From Tipula vernalis (lineage: Eukaryota; Arthropoda; Insecta; Diptera; Tipulidae): 64,000 nucleotides of DNA. The DNA lies in contig OY282558.1 in NCBI GenBank assembly GCA_958295665.1, positions 17,297,409 through 17,361,408 on the forward strand, given 5' to 3'. The notes beneath the pieces are model-generated. The model was not told the origin of the DNA and searched no databases. It worked only from the letters and a program-made list of their open reading frames with translations. The position numbers and the translations under genes were made by a program. How positions within the stretch are numbered: position 1 is the stretch's first letter; every line of letters begins with the position of its first letter. Positions 47,582-60,000 of this stretch are shown here, piece after piece.

Positions 47582-48985
47582 ATATTCTCTGATCCTAGAG
47601 TTCTTGGCAATTGGCCACTTACATCATAAAGTAACTAGGAGGTATCTCAATATCAAAAAATACCTCTACTATTTTTGCGGATCGTCAGAAGCTTGCAACG
47701 TGGCAAAATCTCTAGGATTAGAACCACACAATTTTTTGTTTAACCAATTTTTGTTTAGATCGATATGGTACCAAATGGAGTTTTAAGCTTCTGATGATCC
47801 GCATATATAGGGGAGGTATTTAGTTTCTAGTTACTTCATGATGTAATGGCCAATTGGCAAAATCTCTAGGATTAGATTCACACAATTTTTTGTTTAACCA
47901 ATTTTTCTTTAGAACGATATTGTACCAAATGGAGTTGTAAGCCCCTGACCATCCCCAAAAATAGGGGAGGTATTTTTTGATATTGGGATAGCTTCTAGTT
48001 ACTTTATGATGTAAGTGGCCAATTGGCAAAATCTCTAGGATTAGATACACAGAATTTTCTGTTCAACCAATTTTTGTTTAGAACGATATGGTACCAAATG
48101 GAGTTGTAAGCCCCTGACAATCCCCAAAAATAGGGTAGATATTTTTTGATATTGGGATAACTTCTAGTTACTTCATAATGTAAGTGGCCAATTGGCAAAA
48201 TCTCTAGGATTAGGTCCACAGATTTTTTTGTTTAACCAACTTTTGCTTAGAACGATATCGTACCGAATGGTGTTGTAAGCCTCTGATGATCCTCAAATAA
48301 ATGGGAGGTATTTAGCTTCTAGTTACTTTATGATGTAAGTGGCCAATTGGCAAAATCTCTAGGATTAGATCAACACAATTTTTTGTTTAACCAATTTCTG
48401 TTTAGAACGATATGGTACCAAATGGAGTTGTAAGCCCCTGACGATCCGCAAAAATAGGGTAGATATTTTTTGATATTGGGATAGCTTCTAGTTACTTTGT
48501 GATGTAAGTGGGCAAAATCTCTAGAATTAGATCCCCAGAATTTTTTGTTTAACCAAATTTTCTTTAGAACGATATGGTACCAAATAGAGTTGTAAGCCCC
48601 TGACGATCCGCAAAACTAGAAGAGGTACTTTTTGATATTAGCATAGCATCTAGTTACTTTATGATGTAAGTGGCCAATTGGCAAAATCTCTAGGATTAGA
48701 TCAAGACAATTTTTTGTCTAACCATTTTTTGTTTAAAATGATATGGTACCAAATGGAGTTGTAAGCCCCTGACGATCCGCAAAAATAGCGTAGGTATTTT
48801 TTGATATTGGTCTAGTTACTTTATTATGTAAGTGGCCAGTTGGCAAAATCTCTAGGATTAGATCCCCAGAATTTTTTGTTTAACCAATTTTTGTTTAGAA
48901 CGATATGGGATTAAATGAACTTGTGAGCCTCTAATGGTCCACAAAAATAAGGGAGGTATTGTTTGTTATTGGGATAGCTTCTGTT
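47582..48985. repeat. ~163-bp tandem array with an inverted first unit
   Basis: About eight direct units carry GGCCAATTGGCAAAATCTCTAGG, a TTTTTTGTTTAACCAATTTT block, GAACGATATGGTACCAAATGG, AGTTGTAAGCCCCTGACGATCC and ATTTTTTGATATTGGGATAG. Unit starts, judged by CTCTAGGATTA, fall near 47709, 47861, 48029, 48199, 48355, 48519, 48687 and 48848 (spacing 153-170 bp). The first 110 bp (47582-47692) are the same unit in reverse orientation, so the array has a head-to-head junction at about 47692-47702. Units 1 and 4 lack the GATATTGGGATAG part. Palindromic words GGTACC and CCAATTGG occur in every unit. Confidence 0.93.
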
Positions 48986-50530
48986 TATGACACTTTATGT
49001 TTTGCGACATGTAAAATCGTATAAATATGCTCTTGAGATAATAATTTTCGTCTTACACAGGTAAGTTCACTAATACATCTACAGTAAAAAATGGTTTGTA
49101 AATTCTTTATTAAAATGTGCTCGTTGCCCAACAGCAACGTGAAGTTTTTGCGAAATCTTCTGCTAAATATTTTGGTAAGAAAATAATAAATACTTCCCGG
49201 ACATAACTTTTAATGGAGAAAGCATATCTGTTATTGGTACCAGTAATATCAAATGTGTTTTAAATTTTAAAATTTTAAAGATAATATTTATTGTCAAACT
49301 GTTTCGGGATTTAATTAGAGAGTTAAATTTAATTATAAAAATAATCTTTATAAAAACATCATCATCGCCTAGTTCAGAAATTTAAAAATGTATTTTTAGG
49401 TCTTTAGGATATCTTCAAAGCAAATGCCACACTCAATTAAAAAATAATGTCGAACCAGTCATAGATAGTCCGAGAAAGATATCGTTCAGTTTAATTCAAT
49501 TGTATTAGTCAAAAAAGGTAGTGGCCAATTACTAATTTAAATATAAGACAATATTACAAATCGAATGAAAATCACGTTTGTCGGGAGCTAAATATTTTAC
49601 GTTACGATGTAAATTCAGCTTTTTGGTTTATACTATACGAGACGCGTAAACATGTGAAATATTAAGAGAATTCGTCAATGATATCAAAATTCACTGTATA
49701 CGCTTATTTGGAATTTCAGGATAAAGGGTTTCATAAAACAAAGCAGTATCAGCTGCAAATATTCTAATATGTTCATTTATTGGTAAGTAAGACATATCAT
49801 TACTAAAAATGAGGACTGCCTTGTCGAACGTCACACTTCATATCCAGAAAATTTCTTCCGATTCCACTGACCGGCATACCGTATTTTTAAGCTTGATATC
49901 AAAACAAAGTATCGTATAATAAATTTATGAAACTTTTCATTTACTTTATCAAATATAAATATTTTTTCGAATTTTTTCTTAATGTATTTAACCGCATAGC
50001 AAAAATTTGAGAACAGAAAATTGTGATCACTATTGTGGGAATATATGGTAGAATTAAAAACATTTTTGATATTTAAAAAACTAGACACTGCACGATCTAA
50101 TATACATATTACCAGTAACAGATCGAGTAACAAGGAATGTTTATATCACGAAGTAGTACGTTTAATTGTTGCACAATTAATTCCGTGTTATAGTTAAAAT
50201 TCCTTTGAATTCATCAATATTATCAAAATAAACATAAAAAATGCTAAAAAGAATAATATGTAAAAGATCCAAAAATCCGCAATATTAACCTGCTCATCAA
50301 CCTCCAACTCAATAGACAAAAAAACCTTTATCTCAATCGCAACATAATTCTAAACGCACTCATAATTTTATGTAAACCAATTAAACGCCAATCAAACCCT
50401 TCAATCAATCACCAAATCAACCCATCACCATTGCCCAACCGAACAACTTTATTAACCCCAATACAGGCTAACTAAATCTTAACTCAACTTCACTAAACTC
50501 GAACCAAATCTCAACCTTCTACTCAACTCG
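48986..50530. other. Non-coding region
   Basis: No gene supported. The part after 50280 becomes A/C-rich (CAACTCAA words), a composition that recurs near 54740-54940. An open minus-strand frame at 49831-50133 has no recognisable motif. Confidence 0.4.
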
Positions 50531-50710
50531 TACCATCATACCATCACCATCATACCATCATACAGCCACCATCACACCATCATCATAATCATAACACCGT
50601 CACCATTACCTTTACCATCAAACAATCCTTTTATACAAACTATCATACCATTATACCATCATAACATCATACCATCATATACCGTCATACCATCATCAAA
50701 CATCAACTGA
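50531..50710. repeat. Imperfect (ACCATCAT)n microsatellite
   Basis: Units CATCATACCATC / CACCATCAT repeat with interruptions over 180 bp. Confidence 0.85.
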
Positions 50711-50855
50711 ATTTTTGATGTTTTAGAAATTCCTTTGTAGTAAATTTGGACCAGATTATCATCTGTCAAGAAGGAGATGAATGTTTGAGATATTTACGGT
50801 GGCTTTTCTTAAGCCTCAAACAATATTTGTGTAAGGTTTCGTTCAAATCGTTTAA

Positions 50856-53650
50856 CCCTTACTAAACGGCAAAATAAAAAAACATTACAGAAGGCAGAGT
50901 CCCCCGGGTGATATTTATAGTTTATACACGTAATGTGTATGGCCTGAAAGTGAGTGGGAGAAAATTATAAACGAAAAAGTATTGTAACGGCAAATTGTGT
51001 AGCCAAACATGTTTGTGCGTGTTTATATGATAGATTGTGATTTGTTTTCTTTCGTTGCGACACATAACATTATTCAATTTGATCGTGAGAGATGCACAGT
51101 TAGGACAAGTTTTTACATTAGCACATACATTTATCGAACAAATAGTGGGTGTTTTGTTAAAAAAAATGTCAAAGAGAAGTCATTCGGCGATGGAAGCAAG
51201 TAGTGTGAATGAGCTATCCGGTAGTAATGTTGTAAGTATTAGTGAAACAAGATCTGGCCATGATTTCCCTTTCAACAGGCATGGAGTATTGGATTTGACA
51301 AGGTTTGTGTATACTATATTTCGTTTTATTTAGAATGTTTTTTGCAATATACTTTTGTTGATTACTAGATTGACTGATGACGATTTGGAAATGTTGTACG
51401 TTGATGATGATGGTGGTACCATTGAAAGTGATACCGACGATGATGATTGGGTGCCGAATGTTCATGCGCATCCGATGAAGAATTGGAAGATTATGCAGTA
51501 GAATACAATGCCACTGTTGAGGACGACGCGAATATTGAAGAGAATGCAGATGTGGATTCGGATGCTGCTGAGGATGTATCACTGACTGCAAATTATATGG
51601 CTCCACGCTTGAACGAATTACCATTGTCGTAAAAATTAATAGCACGCGATGGCACAGAATGGGCAAAAGAACCATTTTTAACCTATCAAACCATTTCTCG
51701 CAATGTTCTTCGTGAATTAGGTATGTACATATTATTCATCTCAACATTATTCTTCATTTCTCTATATATAGAGATTGATATTCTTGTATTTGCGCAGGTG
51801 GCCCTACAATCAAACGATTGAACACTCGTGTCAATATATTCAATTCCATTTTCACACAACCAATGAAGACCGTAATCATTCGTCATACCAATCGCAAAGG
51901 CCAGGCACTTGCTGCCTTATGGAATAAAAAAAATCCACATCGCGATGAACGTCAATAGCTAAATATTGATGAGATCGAATTCGACGCATTCTTGGCTATA
52001 TTGCTGGTCATGGGTGTACACAAATCAAATTGTTAACTTCTAAGGGAGCTGTGGACGCGCCAGGCGAACTGCATTTATCGTGCCTCAATGAGCCGAGATC
52101 GTTTCAAAGCCATATTGACAACAATTCGATTCGATGATGCGAACACACGCGAAGCGAGAAAGGTGACTGATAAGGCGGCACCTATATCAGAATTGTGGTT
52201 GATGATGAACGACAATCTCAAAAAAAATTATAAGCCACATGCCTGGATTACAATCGATGAACAACTGTTTCCGTTTCGTGGCCGCGTATCCTTCAAGCAA
52301 TACATATCATCAAAACCGGCGAAATATGGTTTGAAGATTTTTTGGGCCGCCGACGCGAAAACACATTATCCGTTAGGCGGCATCATCTATCTGGGACGGC
52401 AACCCGGAGCCGATAGGGCACGTAATATCGGTGAGAATGTTGTTCTTCAGTTAGTGAAACCATATGAAAACAGTGGCCGAAACATCACCACTGATAACTT
52501 TTTCACTACATTGCCTCTGGCTGAAATGCTTGCAACTCGTAAATTGACCATCATTGGAACATTGCGCAAGGACAAACGCTATATCGCCAAGGAACTAATG
52601 TGGAAGAAAGGGGATAATGTCGGTACATCTGTCTTCGCGTACCGCGAGAATTGTACAATGGTCGCATATACCGCAAAGCACAAAAAAAATGTGATCCTTT
52701 TATAATCGATGCACTTTGATTCCGAGATCGACGCTATAAGCGGCATGCTGCAGATAATATTGGATTATAACAAGACGAAAGGGGGTGTGGACACCATGGA
52801 TCAGATGGTGAGCATTTATCTCACACGTTTCAATGGTATCAATCTCTCTATTTTGTTTCATTTTTCAGGTAACAGCATATTCCTGCAAGAGAAAGACCAA
52901 TCGATGGCCGCTGGCTATGTTCTTCAACATGGTCGATATAATGACTTTGGCAACCTATCTCATTTTTATTGAAACACATCGTGATACGACATCTCGCACA
53001 ACGCGCCGAGTATTTATCACCAAATTAGCTTCCGACTTGGCGCAAACACACATCTCGCGTCGCGCGTTAGATTCGATTGTAACACGCATACCTGGCGTTC
53101 GTTCTGCCATTGAGGATATGTTAAATTGCAAATTAACTGATTCTTTGCCCAGGTTCGATCCAGTGGCAGCTGAAAAAGATTCATCTGGCCGCATAAAAAC
53201 GCAAGGAAAATGCTATATTTGCCCACGCCAGCGCAACACACGAAAGCGATGCATGGTATGCAACAAACCAGTGTGCGATGAGCACACCTAACGCATAGTA
53301 AAATGCTTATCTTGTCAATGAGCCAACAAAATCATTATAATTAAAAATAAATACAAAAAATTAAAAAATAAAACACTTTTATTCACTCTATTCTACATTT
53401 GGATAAAATTTGAATGGGAATATATACTAGGCACCGCGGGGACTCTGCCGTCTATAAGGAGGTAGTTGCGAAAAATCAAGTCTGCAGCTTTACAGGTAAA
53501 TCTTACAAAATTCAAAAATAGCTTAAAATCATCTAAAAATAATTTGTAGAGATGTCAGGGAGCTTCAAGCTTCTAGCTCTACGTATTCTCTTAAAATTTT
53601 GGGTTTTAATGTTGAAAAACCACCCGGGGGACTGTGCGGTCTATTGAGGG
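50856..53650 (+). mobile_element. piggyBac-family transposon, complete ends
   Basis: TTAA at 50852-50855 and 53651-53654 flank a 2,795-bp element. Left end CCCTTACTAAACGGCA and right end (inverted) CCCTCAATAGACCGCA match at 12 of 16 positions. A subterminal motif GGCAGAGTCCCCCGGGTG (50893-50910) recurs inverted near 53434-53449 (CCGCGGGGACTCTGCC) and again near 53621-53637 (CACCCGGGGGACTGTGC). TTAA target sites and CCC-starting ends are the hallmark of piggyBac. The transposase remnant inside has the same orientation. Confidence 0.92.
51166..53291 (+). pseudogene. piggyBac transposase, intron-containing, inactivated
   Basis: Four exons are visible: 51166-51302, 51369-51720, 51798-52807 and 52869-53291, with GT..AG introns of 61-77 bp. 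An acidic N-terminal region precedes the core. The core keeps all three catalytic aspartates: ITIDEQLFPFRGR near 52250, ITTDNFFTT near 52490, and GGVDTMDQM near 52785. After the last intron TAYSCKRKTNRWPLAMFF and the LATYLIFIE region follow. A C-terminal cysteine-rich RING/PHD-like zinc motif (CYIC, CMVC, C..H) closes the protein at 53210-53290. A frameshift near 51480 and stops at 51630, 51957, 52034 and 52702 make it dead, although the catalytic residues remain. Confidence 0.93.
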
Positions 53651-53726
53651 TTAATGCGTGTGCATTTGTTTAAATATCACACATACCTATATACTGTACA
53701 TATATATAAACACTCACTTTTAAACA

Positions 53727-54726
53727 CAGTGAAACCTCATTTCCACGGACACTCAATTTAGCAGAATCCCCACTTCAACAGACAAAATTTTAAGTCCCAT
53801 GCAACTGAAGTATTTCAATGAAAACCTCCCTCTGAAAAGCTGACATTTTATTAGAGCGGACACAGACAGATATATCTACGATGACAGAGGTTTTACGAGT
53901 AGACTTCAAATTGTTACATTTATACTTCAAATTGAACATTTAACATTTCAAATTGTACCTTTAGCAAATTATATGTTTGGCCAATTAGGATGGAACTTGC
54001 CTATTTCATAGCCGGTTTTAGTGAAATTTGACATACATGACTGAAATGCGATTCTTAAATGATTTTTGAATAAAATTTTGGAATATGACCAAAAAAATAA
54101 ATAAATAAATGAAATTTGACATGGGAATGGAATTCTTAAATGATTTTTAGATGAAGTTATGGAATATGGTATTTCTATCGCACAAGTCAAATTTCATCAT
54201 AATAGGTTATGAAATAGCCAGAACATTATCCAAAAATCACTTTAAAACCTATTTCGATCGTAGATCTCAAATTTAACTCAAATCCGTTAAGAGATTGCCA
54301 AGTTTCGTCCTAATTGTCCATATTCCAGAACTTTATCTAAATATCATTTTAGCATGTCATTTTCAACAATCCACATGTCAAATTTCATCATAATCGGTTG
54401 AGAAATATGCCGTCCTAATTGGCCATTTTCCAGAACTTCATCTAAAAATCATTTAAGAATCCTATTTCCAACGCACATGTCAAAATTCATCATACTTTAA
54501 GGATTAGCTAAGTTCCATCCTACTTGGCCATATTACAGAACTTCGTGTAAAAATCATTTGAGAATCCCATTTCCATTGGAAATGCTGGATTTCATCAAAA
54601 TCGGATAAGAAATAGAATCCCAATAAAATTTTTATAAAAAATCACAAATCCTCAGTTTAACAGACACTTCACTACAATGGACAACTTTTTGGTTCCGCCA
54701 ATTTCTCATGTAGTGAGGTTTCTTTG
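53727..54726. mobile_element. Tc1/mariner (pogo/Tigger)-like TIR element filled with inverted repeats
   Basis: Left end CAGTGAAACCTCATTTCCACGGACAC and inverted right end CAAAGAAACCTCACTACATG share GAAACCTCA. A second matching block lies inside both ends (GCAGAATCCCC..., GGTTCCGCCAATTTC). A TA follows the right end. The interior has 100-130-bp units: TCATTTAAGAATCC, CACATGTCAAATTTCATCATAATCGGTT and CTAATTGGCCATATTCCAGAACTT. The first two (53975-54190) run opposite to the following four (about 54185-54600). No transposase is present. Confidence 0.6.
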
Positions 54727-57053
54727 TATATAGATTGCTCAACCACAACTAAACCGCAACTCAGCCCTAATTCAACTTGTAAATGGAACCCAAGTTAACC
54801 CTCAACTTAACCGCGAACTCTACGCCAAACTCATTCCTCAAATCTGGAAATATAAAAAAATCGCTCAACCACTCACTGTATCCTATCCTACCCCAACTCA
54901 ACTTCAACTTTCTCAGCCAACAAAATGACGCAAGAATTAACCTTCAAATCAATACCAAGCGTATTTTGTTGACCAAAATTGAATTCGAATTATTTTGGGT
55001 TTATTTGTTTTCCAAGAAAATAGCCAATTTGATTTAATTGACAAAAGCCAACCTAGCCAACCAAGAATTAGAATTATGTTTAAATAAACCCAATTTTTTG
55101 TATTGTTAATGTTATTCTTGCGGGGATTTATCCTATGCAATTGTTGTTGTAAACTTGTCAAGGAAATACGCTAACCAGCATATATAAAAATTTCGTAAAT
55201 ATTTTTACCATATATAACCAGGTGTTTTGGTTCAATTCGTTTGGAAGGTATGTCATACAGTTTCCAAAAGCTTTTCAAATCTTCACCTTGACCATAGAAA
55301 CAGATTGGCGAACAAAAGTTCCAAATCGGGCAAGCCGTTCTCGAGGTACCACGGGACGTCCAGACAGACGGACGGAGATTTTTTTTTTTTTTGCTTTTTC
55401 AGACTCAAGGGCTTTCAAAACGTCCAGCAAAATGGTTTGGTCCAACTCAATTTTTCGTCATTTTTGACAGGATTTCTATACTTTGGTGTTTTTAGACCGA
55501 AGTAATTGTAAATAAAAATTACTAACGTTGACCATTCAATATTAACAACCAAATACCATAATATAGAATTGAAGTTAGAAGAATTGGACCCAGAAATTTT
55601 CGTTCAATATTCTCGCTCATCGAGTTAATACGAACAATAAAAGAAGCTTCGAACTTTCTAGGTAATATTTTATTTTTCTTGCACCGCAGACATTTAAAAT
55701 AAAATTTATGTTTAATTTTTATCTTCCGCGTATAAATACTTTGGTTTGGAGCGATGACAAATGATTAATTTTCCGACGTCCGTAAATATTTTTTATTTAA
55801 TGTGTTGTTTTTAGAGTTTTAATTATTATCATGGATTTCTTGGACGTGCTTGTGCTATGATAGTCATTGAAATTCGCAATACATGAAGCTTGGATCAAGA
55901 ACCTGAAACAAACTGTTGATCAGGCTATTCTAGAGCCCAGAAGTACCACTATTGAAAACATCATTTTGAATAGTACGATGAAAATCTTTATCAAATAGTT
56001 CTTGAATTTTATTAAATTTCGAATCATAAAGAGACAGTTTCAATTCTAATTGATTGACTTTCTTCTTTAGCACCCTGTAATTTTCGGTCATATCATACAT
56101 TTGCTGTGTAAAACGATCGAAAGAGTTGGACACATATTGCTGAGAATTTGCAACATTAATTAATCTAGTATACAGGTCGTTTAACCTTTCTAAAATCTCA
56201 GGAATCAGCATAATTAATATGAAAGTGTCCATTGCAGCCACCTTCATAAGAAATCCCAGTATTATTCCTGTAATTGTAAATTGGATAAATTGTTGGAATC
56301 TTTGGATCTTATCAAATAGATAAACATTAGAAGCTGTAAATTAGTCTTATGCCGAGTGCCGAGTCATTGCCATTCGCAACTTTCAAAATGACGTGGATTT
56401 AATACATATAGTTCGCGAATATATTGCCCACAGACCGGCTAATTGTGTTCAGGCGGCCTGAAAAAAGGAAGTAAGAAACTAGAAAATAATACATTTGGTA
56501 AAATACCATCTGTTATTGCTAATTTCAACACAAGCTATCAGAATCCAAAAGCTGCACGAGATATTTTTTTTTTTTCGAAAATCTTCAGACACATTATTAG
56601 TTATCGCTAAAACGGCACTTGGGTTTAAAAGTTAACATCCTGAGCTACCACAAGATCCGAGAGCAGTGATGCAGAATTTTGCCGGTTTAACTTCAAATCC
56701 ACAGTTATTACTTGAAATGTAATGCAACCTGATGGGATCCTGTATTTGATTGCCTTGCCATCTGACTCATATCTGGATGGATGGAATAACTATTTGGGTT
56801 GTCAAAAATTAAACAAATGAGTCGCTACTATTGATTTTAAATTAAACGAGTTGCTGCTCTAAAATATCCTCAGCGTATAAATTTTGAAGAAATAATTTCA
56901 ATAGTTCGGATAATTTTCAGAGAGTGCGGAAACAGATAAAAAAAAATGTATGTGCCTCACCCTTATAAGCACATGATGGAAGTGAAACGTCTGTAGTAAA
57001 ATGATTGGAGTCGGTTTCTAAAGTAAATAATAGAGTTGTGACATTATTTTTTA
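54727..57053. other. Non-coding region upstream of Helentron 2's 3' end
   Basis: No gene supported. An A/C-rich block lies at 54735-54940. A transposon-type stretch ending CACGGGACGTCCAGACAGACGG lies at 55345-55370, followed by poly-T. An open minus-strand frame at 55930-56247 has a coiled-coil-like heptad pattern (LKKKVNQLELKLSL) but no known family; it could be a small real gene or chance. Confidence 0.4.
55930..56247 (-). CDS. Small open frame with coiled-coil pattern, unrecognised
   Basis: About 105 codons. The first residues (MDTFILIMLIPEILERLNDLYTRL) are hydrophobic, followed by a helix-rich region (RFTQQMYDMTENYRVLKKK and VNQLELKLSLYDSKFNKIQELF) with leucine/hydrophobic residues about every seventh position. 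I do not recognise the family. No splice partner or polyadenylation signal could be set with confidence. It may be a fragment of a transposon ORF or a chance frame. Confidence 0.22.
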   Translation of the reverse strand: MKVAAMDTFILIMLIPEILERLNDLYTRLINVANSQQYVSNSFDRFTQQMYDMTENYRVLKKKVNQLELKLSLYDSKFNKIQELFDKDFHRTIQNDVFNSGTSGL

Positions 57054-60000
57054 TTATTGATTTATTTTATTGTTTTTTTCTTGTATAACCGTAACTAGAG
57101 GCTTATGATAGCTAAAATGTGACACAAATATTCGCGTTTCTACAGTATGCAAATATCGACTAAAAACAGCGTCTATTGTTGGTCCCTGCCTCGTTGTGGA
57201 TTTTGCAGGATCGCTTGTCATACTCAAATTGAATTTGTCTTTGAAAAATTTTATAAGTTGCATAGATGATTCTGCTGCAAAGTTTACATTAAAATCCCCT
57301 CCAAGAATTATGGGTATTTTTTCTAAATTTAAGTTAAGTATTGGTGCTTCAGAGGAATATTGAAGTAACTTTTCATAAAGGAATTCAATTATGTTTTTAA
57401 CACTTTGATGTGGTGATATATATACCGCTACCAATAACATCGTTTGACCGTGCTCTGTAGAACATTGACAGGCACATACTTCTCCTACTTCATCAATTTG
57501 CACCCCAAATGCTAGTGGTTTCTGTACTCTAATATCCCTTGATGTCGTTAAAACATGAGCAGTATCATCTGCATTCTGGTAAATAGCAACGCCACCAGAT
57601 CGAACACTTGGCCGTTTATATTTAACTATACAGTTGAAATTCGGTATAGCGACATGTTCGTCGTTGTGAACCCACGTCTCCGACAAAATTAAAACATTAG
57701 AATGTTTAGCAACTCTATCGATTAGATCAAGATTATGAGCCCGTAAACTTTGAATGTTGAAGGTATAAAGCGACAAACCTGGTGCGTTTGTGATGAAATC
57801 AATTAATTCAGATTCTAATGTGATGAGTGGATTCAGCGAAAGTCGTTTAAATTTCAGCTTCAACAGAAGAGTAGACGATGGCTCCTTTCTGCAATGATAA
57901 AATATTGAATCCTTATATGTTTTGACACGATGTATAATTTTTCGATTGTAGTGACTCTGGATAAAGCAACGTATAGTAATTGCACCGAGTGGGTTTTTTC
58001 ATACTCATACACGATTTCGTCGAATGTACCACTTTGAGATTTATGAATCGTCATAGAGCAACCAGATATTAGAGGAAAGTGACTTCGTTTTACTATCATT
58101 GTTCTGTTATTATTTAAAGAAATCGTAGAGTTGCGTCGATTGATTGGCACTTCATTCAATGTAATATTATGTTGTTGCATATATCCAGCAGCCTTCATTC
58201 GTAATTTTCTTCCAATTTTAATGTCAGGAAAAGTTAGCCAAACACGAGTTACTTCTTCATTCTCGTTTTGTTCAACGCGAACTAATTTGCCGACGGCGCC
58301 ATTGGCTAATCCATCTGATACATCGATATTGGTTGTTATTATGTAATATTTGTCAATAACAAAAATTATATTATATGGAAGTCCGCCTGTGTCAATAGTA
58401 GACTTTTTGTGCAGTTTTTGACGTAGTGATGCCAACTGTGTAGCGTCGTTGTAGCCAGAATATACATCAATCGCGATGGACGTAATTTTAACCTCAGCTT
58501 CGTTTAAAATTTTATTATTATATGCGTTAACAGATTGATTCGAATAAAATAGTCGAATACCATGAGGACATAATGCATTGACTTCGTTTTCCGTAAAGAA
58601 ACGTGACTGCATTAGAATTAACTCATCATCATCATCAAGTATTTGACCGTTTCCTATTTTCGTTAAAATATTCGAAAATTGAACGTTAGCTTGGCGCATA
58701 ATATCATCGAGTTCATAGAATTTGAGCCCTCTCCATAATATTGGTCCAGACATGCTTTGTTTCGGTTGATTATAAATGGGTGGTAACAGACGTAAGTCAC
58801 CAATTAAAATAACGTCATATCCTCCAAAGTTAACATCAAAGATACCGCTAATCTCTTTGAGTCGTTGATCGATCTGTGCTAATAATTCTGCGCCGATCAT
58901 ACTGATTTCATCGATGATTAAGACTCGGACGTATTTGAATAGTGTGCGATATTGGAGTGCGATTTCATAAGACAACGGAAGTAGTTTTGACAACGTGATT
59001 TTTAAAGCAGTATGCACTGTGGTACCGTTAATAGCCACAGCAGCTTTGCCAGTTGAAGCGCACGTAATGTAAGCGTTACAACAACCATCGTTATCGGTAA
59101 AGCGATTGTAAATCTCTATTAGAAGTTTAATGACAAACGTTTTGCCACATCCCGCCGGTCCAGTGAAGAAAATTTGCAATGGTGGAGAATTAGGAGACGA
59201 TAGATGCGATATTGTATGTAACAAAAGGCTTCTTTGTTTATCATTAGTCATTCTCATTAAGGCCAGGAACTGTTCATTGTCCATTAAATTTTCTCTCCTT
59301 TTGGCGATGGAACCAAGTTTATCTAGCAAAGCGAGACGAAGGTCATTGTTATGTTCAGAATTAGGATCGTTGTATAATTGTTGGAACGGATTAGGATCCG
59401 GAGCACCGCCAGCATCGGCATGATTAGTATCTTCTTCAGTATCATCATGGACACGACATAATTTTCGACAAATCTCGATGGTTTTATCAATATCTAAATT
59501 GGATTCAAATTCTTTTCTTGCTTCCAAAATGAATTCTTCATTGTCCTCGTAAATTTTTAGGAAGCACATTTCAGCCAATATATCACGTTCTTCATTTCTA
59601 AACGGTATATGTAGAGAAACCATTTCCCGTTTATAGTTGGTGAAATCTGTAGCCATGCCATAATTTCTGTACCGAATGATCCGTGATTCATTTCTTTTCG
59701 CAAATGTTCCGTCTTGTTTGACATTATAATGAGCAACAAATTGTGCTATAGAAACATTTTCTAGCTCTTCCCGTCCTTTCTCATATTTATGAAACCAATT
59801 TTCCTTCCAAATATTCGTAGAATCATCACCAACTTCTAATTGATTTAATTCTTTTTGAGTTTTTCTCATCCGCTGTCGTTCGATAGGCCATACAGTTGGA
59901 ATATATATATTCAACTTTATGAGATGATTTGGACATAGGTTGTCGAAGAAGGTACCATGCTGCTTCTTGACTTGTCATTTCGACAGTATTCAGCACATTT

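Noticed and set aside
47582..48985. Tandem-repeat open frames as protein
   Set aside because: The frames exist because the repeat unit lacks stops in one frame; they contain no start context or domain.
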